Source: Hyphomicrobiales bacterium (GTDB lineage: Bacteria; Pseudomonadota; Alphaproteobacteria; Rhizobiales; HXMU1428-3). Taken from it: 64,000 nucleotides of DNA. Under the pieces are notes generated by a model, which was given only the letters and a program-made list of their open reading frames with translations, was not told where the DNA came from and did no database searches. The translations under genes and the position numbers were made by a program. Below, in pieces: positions 1-9,878 of the stretch; position 1 is the stretch's first letter; each line of letters starts with the position of its first letter. Where the stretch lies: positions 62,001 to 126,000 of the forward strand of contig JAJFHX010000004.1 in NCBI GenBank assembly GCA_021775425.1, written 5' to 3'.

Positions 1-1022
1 AGATGCTTTCCAGTCAGGAAATCGGCACGCTGATTACAGCGCTTGGCACTGGTATTGGCCGGGACGATTTTAATATTGAAAAACTGCGGTATCACAAAAT
101 CATCATCATGACTGATGCGGATGTTGATGGCGCACATATTCGCACCCTGTTGCTGACTTTCTTTTACCGGCAAATGCCAGAGCTGATTGAAGGCGGTTAT
201 CTCTACATCGCCCAGCCTCCGCTTTATAAGGTGAAACGGGGTAATTCAGAACAATATCTGAAGGACCAGAGTGCATTTGAAGCTTATCTGATTGAATCCG
301 GCCTTGATGAAGCGAGTCTTAAGCTCGCCAATGGTGAAGTCAGGGCTTCAGAAGATTTGCGCCAGGTGGTTTATGCCGCCCGTGATTTTGAGCAAACTTT
401 AAAAGGTTTGCATAGCCGGTATACCCGTTCAGTGGTTGAGCAGGCGGCAATAGAAGGGGCGCTTGATCCTGCGCTTCTCAACACCCCGGAAAAGGCTGAG
501 AAACTCACGCAAAAAATTGCTGAGCGGCTTAATGCCATCTCTGATGAAACCGAGAAAGGCTGGGAGGGGAAAGTTCGTGACGATAAAGGGCTTAGCTTTT
601 CACGCCGTCTTCGCGGTGTGAAAGAAGTTCATGTGCTTGATGAAGCGCTGATTAACTCGGCCGATGCCAGAAAATTAAATGGCTATGCTGCGGGCCTTCA
701 TGAGGTTTATGACGGTATGGCGAAACTGGTTCGCCGCGAGGACAGCCAGGAGATTTCCGGGCCTGTTGCTTTATTGAATGCGGTTTATGAGATTGGCCGC
801 AAGGGGCTGACCATGCAGCGTTATAAGGGCCTTGGCGAGATGAATGCGGACCAGCTTTGGGACACGACGCTTGACGCTTCCGTTCGGACCTTGTTGCAAG
901 TGAAAATCGGTGAGCTGGATGAAGCGGATGACATCTTCTCTAAATTAATGGGTGATGTTGTGGAACCGCGGCGCGAGTTTATTCAGGACAATGCGCTGAG
1001 TGTTGATAACCTTGACGTTTAG
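1..1022 (+). CDS. gyrB: DNA gyrase subunit B, C-terminal part (5' end outside window)
   Basis: This is the C-terminal 340 or so residues of the ATPase subunit of DNA gyrase, which with GyrA introduces negative supercoils into DNA. The reading frame is open at the window edge, so the GHKL ATPase and transducer domains lie upstream. The Toprim metal-binding signature TDADVDGAHIRTL is near the start, and the C-terminal motif MQRYKGLGEMN, which packs against GyrA, is near residue 275. The tail FIQDNALSVDNLDV is typical of alphaproteobacterial GyrB. ParE is the main alternative, but the tail and the insert between Toprim and the C-terminal motif fit GyrB better. Confidence 0.93.
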   Translation, partial: MLSSQEIGTLITALGTGIGRDDFNIEKLRYHKIIIMTDADVDGAHIRTLLLTFFYRQMPELIEGGYLYIAQPPLYKVKRGNSEQYLKDQSAFEAYLIESGLDEASLKLANGEVRASEDLRQVVYAARDFEQTLKGLHSRYTRSVVEQAAIEGALDPALLNTPEKAEKLTQKIAERLNAISDETEKGWEGKVRDDKGLSFSRRLRGVKEVHVLDEALINSADARKLNGYAAGLHEVYDGMAKLVRREDSQEISGPVALLNAVYEIGRKGLTMQRYKGLGEMNADQLWDTTLDASVRTLLQVKIGELDEADDIFSKLMGDVVEPRREFIQDNALSVDNLDV

Positions 1023-1063
1023 CAGTTTTGAACCTGAATGAAACGAAACGCATTGGCTTCATT

Positions 1064-1792
1064 TCAGACGTTGTAAATCAGCACGACCAGCTCTAGTGGC
1101 CCGTGGGCGCCGAGGGTTAGTGTTTGTTCGATGTCTGCTGTTCTTGAAGGGCCGCTGATGAGGTTTAGTGACCGTTTAGGAAACAGCGGTTCATTGCTAA
1201 CTCCTTGTTTTTCTACTGATATTTCCTCACCAAACTGATAGGCCTGTTCGTATGTCTGGTGAATGGTTTGAGCGTCCAGCAATGCGATGTGACAGGTCGG
1301 CAGATAATTTAACGGTGTCGGGTTTTCTGGTCCTGATGTGAAAAACAGAGTGCCTGTCTCAGCAGCCGCGGCAAAGGCATGGGTCATGGCGAGGTTGAGA
1401 TCGCTGACTTTCTGGCCATTGTTACTTACCAGCTTCAGCTCAGGTGCCAGCTGCCAGTTTAGTGACTGAATAAACGGATTTTCACCAATCATAATTTCTG
1501 TGCCGTAATTTTTTGTGGCCAGAACCTCTGAAAGCTTTTGCGGAATTAGCTCTGCATTCGCGAGATCATAAAGTTCGGTGTTTTGCGCTTTTAAGAATTC
1601 TCTTAGCCTTTCAAGGCACGCGTCTTTATCAAGCACGTCTGGCTGGTAAGGACTGATCTCGCGCACAGTTTCTAGCTGCTCAACAGAAGCTGCCCGTTTT
1701 CCGGTCGGGTCCGCTTGGCTAACGGCTTTTGATAGATTTTTCATGAAACGGTTGCGGCGTTCTTCAGACTTTTGCTGCTGTGACAGGCTCAT
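1064..1792 (-). CDS. lutC: LutC-like LUD-domain protein (lactate utilisation)
   Basis: A 242-residue LUD-domain protein of the LutC/YkgG family, a component of the LutABC L-lactate dehydrogenase (iron-sulfur) complex in the cytoplasm. The C-terminal half carries the family pattern, including AAAETGTLFFTSGPENP and LISGPSRTADIEQTLTLGAHGP; the phrase ISGPSRTADIE is diagnostic. The start codon overlaps the lutB stop by 4 nt, so the two are translationally coupled. The gene converges on gyrB, with about 40 nt between the stops. No lutA (cysteine-rich CCG protein) is adjacent. Confidence 0.88.
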   Translation of the reverse strand: MSLSQQQKSEERRNRFMKNLSKAVSQADPTGKRAASVEQLETVREISPYQPDVLDKDACLERLREFLKAQNTELYDLANAELIPQKLSEVLATKNYGTEIMIGENPFIQSLNWQLAPELKLVSNNGQKVSDLNLAMTHAFAAAAETGTLFFTSGPENPTPLNYLPTCHIALLDAQTIHQTYEQAYQFGEEISVEKQGVSNEPLFPKRSLNLISGPSRTADIEQTLTLGAHGPLELVVLIYNV

Positions 1793-3219
1793 TGTTGTTG
1801 CTCATTTTTGTTTTTTGACATTTTTTCTCTCCATTCAGACTGGAAACTTCTGGTGGCTAATCTTGGGAGGGTTCTGTGTTTCAGCCAGGATTTTGCACCG
1901 GGTGCATATCGCATCAGTGCATTCTGCCTTCCGGCCCATGAGGCGATGGGAAGTGAAACCCTTAAAGCAAAGTTATATAATCTGGGTCGCTTGGCGAGAC
2001 CTGCCCAGAGTTTCATGATGATGTTTGATACAGCCCCCTGATCATGTGCGCCGCGTTCGCGCCAATGGCGCATCATTTTGGTGAGTGGTATTTGCATGGG
2101 GCATACTTCATTGCAGCGCCCGCAAAAGCTTGAAGCAAAGGGCAGTTCTTTTGCGTGGGCACCGAAAAACTGGGGTGAAAGGACAGCCCCCATTGGCCCC
2201 GGATATACTGTGCCATAGGCATGGCCACCTAAATTCTGATAGACGGGGCAATGGTTCAGGCACGCGCCGCAACGAATGCAGCGTAGCATTTCCTTGAATT
2301 TTGAACCAAGCAGTTCCGTTCTTCCATTATCCAGTATCACAACGTGAAACTGCTCTGGCCCGTGATTATCGCCAGCTCGTTTCGGCCCGGTTGAAAAGGT
2401 TGTATATGTGGTGATGGGCTGTCCTGTCGCGGAACGGGCGAGCAAGCGCAACAAGACGGTGGTGTCTTCAAAATTCGGGACAAGTTTTTCAAGACTTGTT
2501 ATGACAATATGGGTTTTGGGCAAATTCTGGCTGAGGTCACCATTGCCTTCATTGGTGACGATGATGCTGGTACCGGTTTCTGCGATCAGAAAATTTGCGC
2601 CGGTGATGCCAACATCCGCATTGAGGAATTTTTCACGCAAGATCTGTCTTGCTTCCCGAACAAAGTCTTCTGGTGTATCGAGATCGCGTTCTTTAGAGAG
2701 GTTGGTGTGTGCTTTATAAAAATCCTTGCGGATGTCTTCTCTTGTTAAGTGAACGGCGGGGGCGATGATGTGGCTTGGCATTTCGTTTCTTAACTGGATG
2801 AGATATTCGCCAAGGTCTGTTTCAACGGCCTCATAGCCTTCCCGCTCGAGAAAATGTGTGAGGTCAATTTCCTCGCCAACCATGGATTTACCCTTGGCGA
2901 TCAGTTTTGCGTTGTTGGCTTTGCAGATCTCATCAATAATCTCAAGGGCATCATTTGGTTTTTCAGCAAAATGGACCTGACCGCCGGAAGCCTTGACGGC
3001 AGTTTCAAACTTTTCGAGATAATGATCCAGATTGGCAAGGGTGTGATTTTTGATTTCAACCGCGCGGTCTGATAATTGCTGGAAGTCAGGCAGGGCCGCT
3101 TTGGCGTTACTGCGTTTTGTAACAAATCCTGTTGGAATGACAGATAATGCCTGCTGCAGATTTTGATCCTCTAACGCATGATGAACGCGTTCTCTGAAGT
3201 CCTCAGATTCGTTTTTCAT
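1789..3219 (-). CDS. lutB: LutB-like iron-sulfur protein (lactate utilisation)
   Basis: A 476-residue protein with an N-terminal LUD domain (about residues 70-300) followed by a ferredoxin-like region with two 4Fe-4S motifs, CIRCGACLNHCP and CGRCNEVCPMQIP (about residues 310-380). The middle holds the conserved ITGANFLIAETGTSIIVTNE. This is the LutB/YkgF subunit of the L-lactate oxidation complex, which passes electrons through its clusters. The C-terminal 100 residues are basic and lack a recognised motif. It is the first gene of a two-gene operon with lutC. An ATG near 3219 heads the ORF. Confidence 0.9.
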   Translation of the reverse strand: MKNESEDFRERVHHALEDQNLQQALSVIPTGFVTKRSNAKAALPDFQQLSDRAVEIKNHTLANLDHYLEKFETAVKASGGQVHFAEKPNDALEIIDEICKANNAKLIAKGKSMVGEEIDLTHFLEREGYEAVETDLGEYLIQLRNEMPSHIIAPAVHLTREDIRKDFYKAHTNLSKERDLDTPEDFVREARQILREKFLNADVGITGANFLIAETGTSIIVTNEGNGDLSQNLPKTHIVITSLEKLVPNFEDTTVLLRLLARSATGQPITTYTTFSTGPKRAGDNHGPEQFHVVILDNGRTELLGSKFKEMLRCIRCGACLNHCPVYQNLGGHAYGTVYPGPMGAVLSPQFFGAHAKELPFASSFCGRCNEVCPMQIPLTKMMRHWRERGAHDQGAVSNIIMKLWAGLAKRPRLYNFALRVSLPIASWAGRQNALMRYAPGAKSWLKHRTLPRLATRSFQSEWREKMSKNKNEQQQ

Positions 3220-3411
3220 TTTTGCCTGTATTTGTTAAGTTATTATTTTAATGAAGCTATTTTTGTTGATTTTAAATTTAAACAGCAGAACGACTATGCT
3301 TGAATACAAAGTAATGGTTTTGGTATTTTCTGTTTTATCACGAAATTGTCTTTTGTTGTCAGGCTATATTATATGTTATTGAACCTTAGTTTCAAATAAA
3401 GGTTTCACTCT

Positions 3412-5226
3412 ATGAAGCGTCTTCCTCCTTTTATACTTCTGGCTTTGATTGTTGCCATTTGTGGCACTCTTTTCTGGACTGCGCCGTATTTTTTAGAAAG
3501 GAGCGATCAAAACGTGCTTCGTGCCCCTGCCCAGCAAAGCCGGGCTGCGCCTGAAGCGGCGACGGGCTATCATAAACGTGAAGAAGTGGAAACCAGAAAA
3601 TTTATGGTGGCTGCGGCAAATCCACTGGCAACAAAAGCCGGGGTTGAGATGATTAACCAGGGCGGCAATGCGATTGACGCCGCCATTGCCGTGCAAATGG
3701 TGTTAACGCTGGTTGAGCCGCAATCTTCCGGCATTGGTGGCGGTGCGTTTTTGTTGTTCTTTGATGCGAAAACACGGCAACTGAAAAATTATGACGGTCG
3801 AGAAGTTGCACCTTCCGCGGTGACAGAGCAGCATTTTTTACGCGATGATGGTTCAGCGCTCGGTTTTGGTGAAGCGGTGCGCTCTGGCCGGTCTATTGGA
3901 GTGCCAGGCGTTATCCGGATGATGTACATGGCACACAAAGCACATGGTAAGCTCCCATGGAAAACTTTATTTCAACCGGCGATAAAACTGGCTACAACTG
4001 GTTTTGCTGTTTCACCCCGCTTGCATAAAATGCTGAATGGTAAGGGGGCTGATTTTTTTAATTCTGAAGCCCGGCAGCTGTTTTTTGACAAGAACGAGCA
4101 GGCGCTGGCGGTGGGTAGCATTTTAAAGAACCCGGCACTTGCTGAAAGCCTGACGACAATTGCCGATAAAGGTGCTGATGGATTTTACCTCGGGGAACTG
4201 GCTGAAAAAATTGTTCTCGCTACGGCTAAAGCCCCCAAGACCCCCAGCCTGATGACGGGTGAAGATTTAATGGCTTATCAGGCAAGAGAGCGCCCTTCTC
4301 TGTGTGGTACTTATAAAACATACAAGATTTGCGGAATGGGGGCGCCCTCATCTGGTGGCACTACAGTTGCTATGATTTTGAAACTGATTGAGCCGCTTTC
4401 ACTTGGGAAAAGTTTCAATGTTGATGCCATGCATCTGATTGCCGAGGCGGAAAAGCTCGCCTTTGCTGACCGCAACCGCTATATGGCTGACCCGGATTTT
4501 GTTCCGCAACCGCTTGGGTTTTTATCAGATGACTATCTGGCCCAGCGCCGGGAATTAATTGATACGGAAGCGGCGATAGAAAAGGCCAAAGCGGGTGATG
4601 TACCACTGGCAGAAAAAGCGCAATATGGAGAGGACGCTACTGTTGAACTCGGCGGCACATCACATGTTTCAATCATAGATAAAGACGGCAATGCTTTATC
4701 TATGACCAGTTCGATTGAAGGGGCTTTTGGGTCTGGTCAGATGGTGGGTGGGTTTCTGCTGAATAATCAACTGACTGATTTTTCTTTTAAAGCTAAGGAT
4801 AAAAACGGCAAAGCTATTGCCAACAGGGTTGCGCCTTTTAAGCGGCCCCGGTCTTCTATGTCGCCGACAATTGTGTTTGATGAAAAGGGAGATGTTAAGA
4901 TTGTTGTTGGATCACCTGGTGGATCTCGCATTATTCTGTTTGTTGTTAAAGCTCTTGTTGCTCATTTTAACTGGGGTCTTGGACCGCAAGACGCTGTATC
5001 ACTGATTAATTTTGGCTCTCGCAATGGCCCCTTTGAGCTTGAAGATATGTCTGATGTGAGTGAAAAACCTGATGGTTATGATACATTTGCCTCTGAGCTA
5101 ATCAGCACTGGTCATAAAGTGCGGCTTTCCCGGATGACATCTGGCACACAGATGATTGTGGTTGAGGAGGACACGTTAAGAGGCGGCGCTGACCCACGGC
5201 GCGAAGGGGCAGTGATGGGAGAATAA
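3412..5226 (+). CDS. ggt: Gamma-glutamyltransferase
   Basis: A 604-residue gamma-glutamyltranspeptidase, an N-terminal nucleophile hydrolase that cleaves glutathione and other gamma-glutamyl compounds in the periplasm. An N-terminal hydrophobic stretch (about residues 5-28) serves as signal peptide or anchor. The proenzyme is expected to cut itself before the catalytic threonine in ELGGTSHVS, which I place at residue 416. The downstream SMTSSIEGAFGSG and SPTIVFDE are also family signatures, as is GGNAIDAAIAVQ near the N-terminus. Length fits the family (about 580 in E. coli). The gene is divergent from lutB across a 190-nt spacer and appears monocistronic. Confidence 0.93.
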   Translation: MKRLPPFILLALIVAICGTLFWTAPYFLERSDQNVLRAPAQQSRAAPEAATGYHKREEVETRKFMVAAANPLATKAGVEMINQGGNAIDAAIAVQMVLTLVEPQSSGIGGGAFLLFFDAKTRQLKNYDGREVAPSAVTEQHFLRDDGSALGFGEAVRSGRSIGVPGVIRMMYMAHKAHGKLPWKTLFQPAIKLATTGFAVSPRLHKMLNGKGADFFNSEARQLFFDKNEQALAVGSILKNPALAESLTTIADKGADGFYLGELAEKIVLATAKAPKTPSLMTGEDLMAYQARERPSLCGTYKTYKICGMGAPSSGGTTVAMILKLIEPLSLGKSFNVDAMHLIAEAEKLAFADRNRYMADPDFVPQPLGFLSDDYLAQRRELIDTEAAIEKAKAGDVPLAEKAQYGEDATVELGGTSHVSIIDKDGNALSMTSSIEGAFGSGQMVGGFLLNNQLTDFSFKAKDKNGKAIANRVAPFKRPRSSMSPTIVFDEKGDVKIVVGSPGGSRIILFVVKALVAHFNWGLGPQDAVSLINFGSRNGPFELEDMSDVSEKPDGYDTFASELISTGHKVRLSRMTSGTQMIVVEEDTLRGGADPRREGAVMGE

Positions 5227-5416
5227 ACAGCGAGTATTTTTTCAACCTGCAGATTAATTCAGAAAGTTTCCTGAAAATTTTTGGAACATAAACATGTGTT
5301 GAAGCGTTTGTTCTTATTGGACCTGTTTTGTGAGGAAATAAATCCGCTCTTCAGATACCTGTTATGCCTGTTGCACTTTCAAACAATCATACTGATTTTA
5401 TCTATTATGGGGTGAT

Positions 5417-6415
5417 ATGAGTTTAGGAACGATCAATATTGTTGGTGCTGGCATTCTTGGCTTATGGCAGGCTTACACTTTATCAAAGGCGGGATTTTTT
5501 ATCCGGCTGTTTGAGCGGAGTGATGAACCTTTTCAAACGGCTTCAAGCCGGCTGGCCGGGGCGATGCTGGCGCCTTATTGTGAATCAGAAGCCAGCCAGA
5601 AAGACTTTATTCCTTTTGCGGAGCGGTCAATGGTCCTTTGGCAGGATAGCCCGTTTGAAATTAGCCAGAATGGCACTCTGGTTGTTGCCCCGCAGCGCGA
5701 CAAGGCTGAACTGACCGCCTTTGCCAAACGCACTATTTCACATCGTCTTATTCAATCAGATGAGATTGCTGAACTTGAACCCGACCTTAAAGGGCAATTT
5801 CAACAAGCGCTTTATTTTGAAGGAGAAGGCCACCTTGCCCCCCGGCCGTTGATGGCTAAAATGCTGGCTCAAATTCAAAAGGCAGGGGCTGAAATTCAAT
5901 TTGGCTGGGATGCTGAACTGCCTGAAGCTGATGTGACGATTGACACCAGCGGCATGGCTGCTGCCAAGCGATTGCAAAAGTTACAGAGAAATTTAAGGCC
6001 CGTTCGGGGTGAGATGGCGGTTGTGCGGTTGGAAGAGGTTCAATTAAAACGCCCTGTTCGTATGCTTCACCCCCGCATGCCCTGCTATATTGTACCATGG
6101 CCTGATCATCATTATATGATAGGGGCAACGGTGATTGAATCTGATGATAGCGGGCCGGTTTCCGTCAGGGCCGGTCTGGAACTATTGGGCGCGGCTTATA
6201 CAGTGCATCCGGCATTTGGAGAAGCCAAAATCATTGAACTCAATGCCGGGGTGCGGCCTTCGCTTAGTGACAATCTGCCGAAAGTGATTGTTGACGAGGG
6301 GACGATTTATGTAAACGGTGCCTTCCGGCACGGGTTTTTAATGGCGCCGCTTCTTGCGCAAATTGTTGCTGACTATGTTAAAGGCGGGCAGGAAATTGAG
6401 GACTATTTTCAATGA
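5417..6415 (+). CDS. thiO: Glycine oxidase ThiO (FAD-dependent)
   Basis: A 332-residue FAD-dependent amine oxidase of the DAO family. It begins with the dinucleotide-binding GAGILGLWQAYTLSKAG and ends with the typical NGAFRHGFLMAPLLAQ. In thiamin synthesis ThiO oxidises glycine to dehydroglycine (iminoacetate), which ThiG uses to build the thiazole ring. The context confirms the role: it overlaps thiS by 4 nt (ATGA) and is followed by thiG and thiE. A GGGGTGAT stretch just upstream may act as ribosome binding site. I found no TPP riboswitch in the 190 nt before it. Confidence 0.9.
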   Translation: MSLGTINIVGAGILGLWQAYTLSKAGFFIRLFERSDEPFQTASSRLAGAMLAPYCESEASQKDFIPFAERSMVLWQDSPFEISQNGTLVVAPQRDKAELTAFAKRTISHRLIQSDEIAELEPDLKGQFQQALYFEGEGHLAPRPLMAKMLAQIQKAGAEIQFGWDAELPEADVTIDTSGMAAAKRLQKLQRNLRPVRGEMAVVRLEEVQLKRPVRMLHPRMPCYIVPWPDHHYMIGATVIESDDSGPVSVRAGLELLGAAYTVHPAFGEAKIIELNAGVRPSLSDNLPKVIVDEGTIYVNGAFRHGFLMAPLLAQIVADYVKGGQEIEDYFQ

Positions 6416-6609
6416 ATGTGATTTTAAACGGCCAGAGTGAAACTATCAAAGCGCTGACCCTTTCTGAACTTTGTAAAACCTTTCAGGATGACCCGATGAC
6501 GATCGCCACTGCAGTGAATGGGAACTTTGTCTCTGTGGGCGAGCGAGACGCCTTAAAATTAAAAGAAGGCGACCGGATTGAGATTCTCTCTCCGCGACAG
6601 GGTGGGTAA
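6412..6609 (+). CDS. thiS: Sulfur carrier protein ThiS
   Basis: A 65-residue ubiquitin-like (beta-grasp) sulfur carrier. The C-terminus RQGG carries the di-glycine that is adenylated and thiocarboxylated before donating sulfur to ThiG. The EGDRIEILSPRQGG tail matches the family. It overlaps the thiO stop by 4 nt. A 225-nt gap follows before thiG, which is unusually large for this operon and suggests a second promoter or a processing site. Confidence 0.93.
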   Translation: MNVILNGQSETIKALTLSELCKTFQDDPMTIATAVNGNFVSVGERDALKLKEGDRIEILSPRQGG

Positions 6610-6843
6610 TGGTAGCTGGTGGTTTAGCTTTCGAATTACGTAAGTTATCCTTGTTTCTCGCGAGCAAGACCGGCAAATTTTGAGACTGCCCGCCGTTGCG
6701 CCTTCATTCAACTGATTGTTTATTGAGTTATTCCGGAGTTGTGCTTGACAGACCCTCCTTAGAAAGCACACATATGAGGTGTCTTCTTATGCGCGGCTTA
6801 GGCTAGACAGACTAGTATGATTTCAAAGTTTTAAGTGACATTC

Positions 6844-7668
6844 ATGACCATTGAAACACCAGACAAACAGCAGTCCTCCCGTTTTCAGCTTTATGATACG
6901 AACCTTCATTCACGGTTGATACTTGGTTCTGCGCTTTATCCATCTCCGGATAGTTTATCAGGTGCCGTGAAGGCATCGGGTGCTGAAATCGTGACGATTT
7001 CTCTGCGGCGGGAAACTGCTGGCAGAAGTGCTGCCAAAGATTTCTGGCAGCATATTCAAAAACTAGGTGTAAAATTATTACCAAACACGGCCGGGTGCAG
7101 AACGGCGAAAGAAGCGATCACCACCGCACAAATGGCGCGTGAATTATTTGGTACGAGCTGGGTCAAACTCGAGGTGATTGCCAATGATGATACCTTGCAG
7201 CCTGATCTGTTTGGTCTGGTTGAGGCGACGAAAGAACTTTCTGAGCAGGGATTTCAGGTTTTTCCCTACACTACAGAAGACCTTGGGGCAGCTGAAAAGT
7301 TACTGACCGCCGGGGCTGAGGTTTTAATGCCCTGGGGGGCACCGATTGGCACGGGCCGGGGGTTGATGAACCCATATGCGCTAAAGACCATGAGATCTTA
7401 TTTTCCTGATACTGCGCTGATTGTCGATGCCGGGATCGGCGCGCCATCCCATGCAGCGCAGGCGATGGAAATGGGGTATGATGCGATATTGCTGAATACG
7501 GCTGTTGCCAAAGCGGGTGACCCAGTTGCGATGGCGCGGGCATTTAAGCTTGCTGTTGAAGCCGGGCATCTGGCATTTCAGGCTTTGATGATTGAAGAAC
7601 GGGACATGGCGAGCCCATCTACACCTGTTGCTGGCACACCTTTTTTTGATTTGGAAAAACTCGATTGA
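6844..7668 (+). CDS. thiG: Thiazole synthase ThiG
   Basis: A 274-residue TIM-barrel enzyme that condenses deoxyxylulose 5-phosphate, dehydroglycine and the ThiS thiocarboxylate into the thiazole phosphate. Family signatures are [11 protein letters not shown], the Schiff-base lysine in [26 protein letters not shown] and [18 protein letters not shown] chose the ATG at 6844; a GTG at 6835 is in frame. The stop overlaps the thiE TTG start (sequence ATTGA), so the genes are translationally coupled. Confidence 0.94.
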   Translation: MTIETPDKQQSSRFQLYDTNLHSRLILGSALYPSPDSLSGAVKASGAEIVTISLRRETAGRSAAKDFWQHIQKLGVKLLPNTAGCRTAKEAITTAQMARELFGTSWVKLEVIANDDTLQPDLFGLVEATKELSEQGFQVFPYTTEDLGAAEKLLTAGAEVLMPWGAPIGTGRGLMNPYALKTMRSYFPDTALIVDAGIGAPSHAAQAMEMGYDAILLNTAVAKAGDPVAMARAFKLAVEAGHLAFQALMIEERDMASPSTPVAGTPFFDLEKLD

Positions 7669-8288
7669 AACCTTCATTTGAAACATTCTACCCGGTTTTG
7701 CCGGACCTTGACTGGATCGAAAAGCTGGCACCTTCTGGCATGAAAGTGGTGCAGCTGAGATTAAAGGACGCCGGGGTGGAAGAAATCGAGAGGCAGATTG
7801 CTGGCGCGCTTGAAGTTTGCCGGGCGCACCATATTCAGTTGATTGTGAATGATTACTGGGAGGCAGCCATTCGGCTTGGTGCGGATTATATCCATCTCGG
7901 TCAGGAAGATCTTGCTACCGCTGACATCGCCCGGATTAAGCAAAGCGGCATGAAACTTGGCATCAGCACCCATTCACTTGAAGAGCTGGAAATTGCCCTT
8001 GCTGCTGAGCCTGATTATGTGGCGCTTGGCCCGGTTTATGAAACCATTTTGAAAAAGATGAAATGGCAGCCGCAGGGGCTTGAAAAAGTAAGCCGCTGGC
8101 GGGTTGTTCTTGATAGCGACCCCAAAACGGCCCACTTGCCGCTGATTGCCATTGGCGGCATCACGCCTGAGCGGGCACCGGGCGTTCTTGCAGCCGGTGC
8201 TGACAGCACGGCTGTTGTCACTGACCTGATTATGGCAGATGATCCACTTGAGAGAGCCAGGCACTGGGTTCAGGTTTGTTCTGGCTGA
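7665..8288 (+). CDS. thiE: Thiamin-phosphate synthase ThiE (TTG start)
   Basis: A 207-residue ThiE/TenI-type TIM barrel that joins the pyrimidine and thiazole moieties to give thiamin phosphate. Signatures are VVQLRLKD, the metal-site [43 protein letters not shown] and AIGGITPE. The only start consistent with the N-terminus is TTG at 7665, which overlaps the thiG stop; GGAAAA lies 6-12 nt upstream. The weak start presumably relies on coupling to thiG. It is slightly divergent from E. coli ThiE and could be TenI-like, but the operon supports ThiE. Confidence 0.88.
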   Translation: MKPSFETFYPVLPDLDWIEKLAPSGMKVVQLRLKDAGVEEIERQIAGALEVCRAHHIQLIVNDYWEAAIRLGADYIHLGQEDLATADIARIKQSGMKLGISTHSLEELEIALAAEPDYVALGPVYETILKKMKWQPQGLEKVSRWRVVLDSDPKTAHLPLIAIGGITPERAPGVLAAGADSTAVVTDLIMADDPLERARHWVQVCSG

Positions 8289-8296
8289 TTAGCTCA

Positions 8297-8352
8297 GACT
8301 GAATGGCTGAGACTGAATGGTTGAGAATGAAGGGTTGAGAATGGTTAACCCA
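8297..8352 (+). repeat. 14-bp tandem repeat
   Basis: A 14-bp unit is repeated in tandem between thiE and the CHAD gene: GACTGAATGGCTGA, GACTGAATGGTTGA, GAATGAAGGGTTGA, then a degenerate fourth copy beginning GAATGGTTAA. Copies start at 8297, 8311, 8325 and 8339. There is no coding potential. It looks like a small replication-slippage array. Confidence 0.85.
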
Positions 8353-8445
8353 CTCAGGATTAATCATAGATTGGTCTTGCCTCTGTTCAGACACAGGTTT
8401 TGATATTACTATTCCGCTGGTTTTGATTGCAGGGAATGGTTTTAC

Positions 8446-9663
8446 ATGCCGTATAAGTTATTACTCAGTGAAGAAATATCACCGGCTATCAAACGGATTG
8501 CCATAGAACAGCTGACCAAAGCCCGCAAAGAATTAAGCGCGGCTGATAATATTCATGCCGGCGTTCATAAAACCCGAACCGCACTGAAACGGACACGCGC
8601 GCTGCTACGATTAGCACGCCCTGTTATTGGTGAAGAGATTTTTAAATCTGAAAACCGGACTTATCGCGACCTGGCGCGCTCGCTCGCGCGGCCACGGGAT
8701 GCCGGAGCGATGCTGGAAACGATTGTTAAATTTGAGGCCCGAGAAGATTTGCAGCATTATGCTCCTCTCTTTTTGCAACTAAAATCCATGATCGAGCTGG
8801 AAAAAAACGAGATTGAGTCTGAGCTTGAAGTTGTCTCGCTTGCGGCATTGCTGGAAACACTTGATGGCTCCTTAAAAAAATGGCACTCGATGACTTTGGA
8901 GCCAGCCAGTTTTGAGCGATTGGCACATGGGTTTGGTCTGACCTATGAACGGGGCCGCAGAGACCTTGAAATTGCGCTTGGGCATTCTGATAGTTATTAC
9001 CTGCATGAATGGCGCAAGACTGTGCAGCAAACGTGGCGCCATTTGCAAATCCTGACATTGATCTGGCCTGAAGATGTGATGCCACGCATCACGTTAGCGC
9101 GTGAGATTTCTAAGCTCCTTGGGGCAGAGCATGACATCACTGAACTTCTTAACTACATGAAACTACATAAAAAACATCTTTGTAAAAAAGCCAGACAGAG
9201 GCGGCAATATAAAAGCTTTCGCCAGACGGCAAAGGCCATACAGAGAGATTTGTGTCTGCATGCCATAGAGCGCGGGCGGCGGCTTTATGCCTTTGACTCG
9301 ATTGCCATTTCTAAAGCGATGACGGTTTACTGGAAAAGTTCAAGAGCGATGCAGCCTATGCCGTCTATGGTGTTAGAAATTGCGCAGATCGGGGTGGAAA
9401 AAATCCCGGCATTGATGAAAATGCGGGGGCAAAGGGCACAGTCTGGAAAATCATCCCCGCCCCGTCGCAACAAAGACGATTTTGATCACACTCTTCCGGC
9501 TAAAACAGCGGCTTCTGATCATTGTGACGCGGTGCACAAAAAGAGCTCTAAAAAAGGTGACCAAAACAGAGATGAATTGCTGCGTTCACTTCGCTCGCTG
9601 AATGAAACCATGTTACCTTCTTCTCGCCAGCCTGACCGCCCTGATGACGACGAAAAATCATAA
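8446..9663 (+). CDS. CHAD domain-containing protein
   Basis: A 405-residue protein whose first 300 residues are a CHAD domain: helical, with conserved histidines and basic residues, for example GVHKTRTALKRTRALLRLARP and LHEWRKTVQQTWRHLQIL. CHAD domains bind inorganic polyphosphate and are often fused to or next to CYTH triphosphatases; no CYTH gene is seen here. The C-terminal 90 residues are charged and low in complexity, likely disordered. The gene stands alone between thiE and the alpha-2-macroglobulin gene. Its function beyond polyphosphate binding cannot be read from the sequence. Confidence 0.85.
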   Translation: MPYKLLLSEEISPAIKRIAIEQLTKARKELSAADNIHAGVHKTRTALKRTRALLRLARPVIGEEIFKSENRTYRDLARSLARPRDAGAMLETIVKFEAREDLQHYAPLFLQLKSMIELEKNEIESELEVVSLAALLETLDGSLKKWHSMTLEPASFERLAHGFGLTYERGRRDLEIALGHSDSYYLHEWRKTVQQTWRHLQILTLIWPEDVMPRITLAREISKLLGAEHDITELLNYMKLHKKHLCKKARQRRQYKSFRQTAKAIQRDLCLHAIERGRRLYAFDSIAISKAMTVYWKSSRAMQPMPSMVLEIAQIGVEKIPALMKMRGQRAQSGKSSPPRRNKDDFDHTLPAKTAASDHCDAVHKKSSKKGDQNRDELLRSLRSLNETMLPSSRQPDRPDDDEKS

Positions 9664-9878
9664 ACCGGAAATTAACTGATATTGCCTTCAAAGGCCGGTT
9701 TCGGATTAAAAATTTGTAATATTGGCTATTTATAGTTGACCTGCCATTGTTTGGACATTCTGATAGGGAGAATGTTTATTGCTACCCAGGTCCCGTTCAT
9801 GCACAGCAACTTTCTTTTTCGGACAAATTCTTGAGATAAGTCATTTGATGTGCAGATAAACTAAACGAGGTTTAATTC

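Noticed and set aside
6745-6770. TTGACA hexamer upstream of thiG as a promoter
   Set aside because: The -35-like hexamer is good, but no convincing -10 lies at 16-19 nt. The thiS-thiG gap still makes a second promoter plausible.
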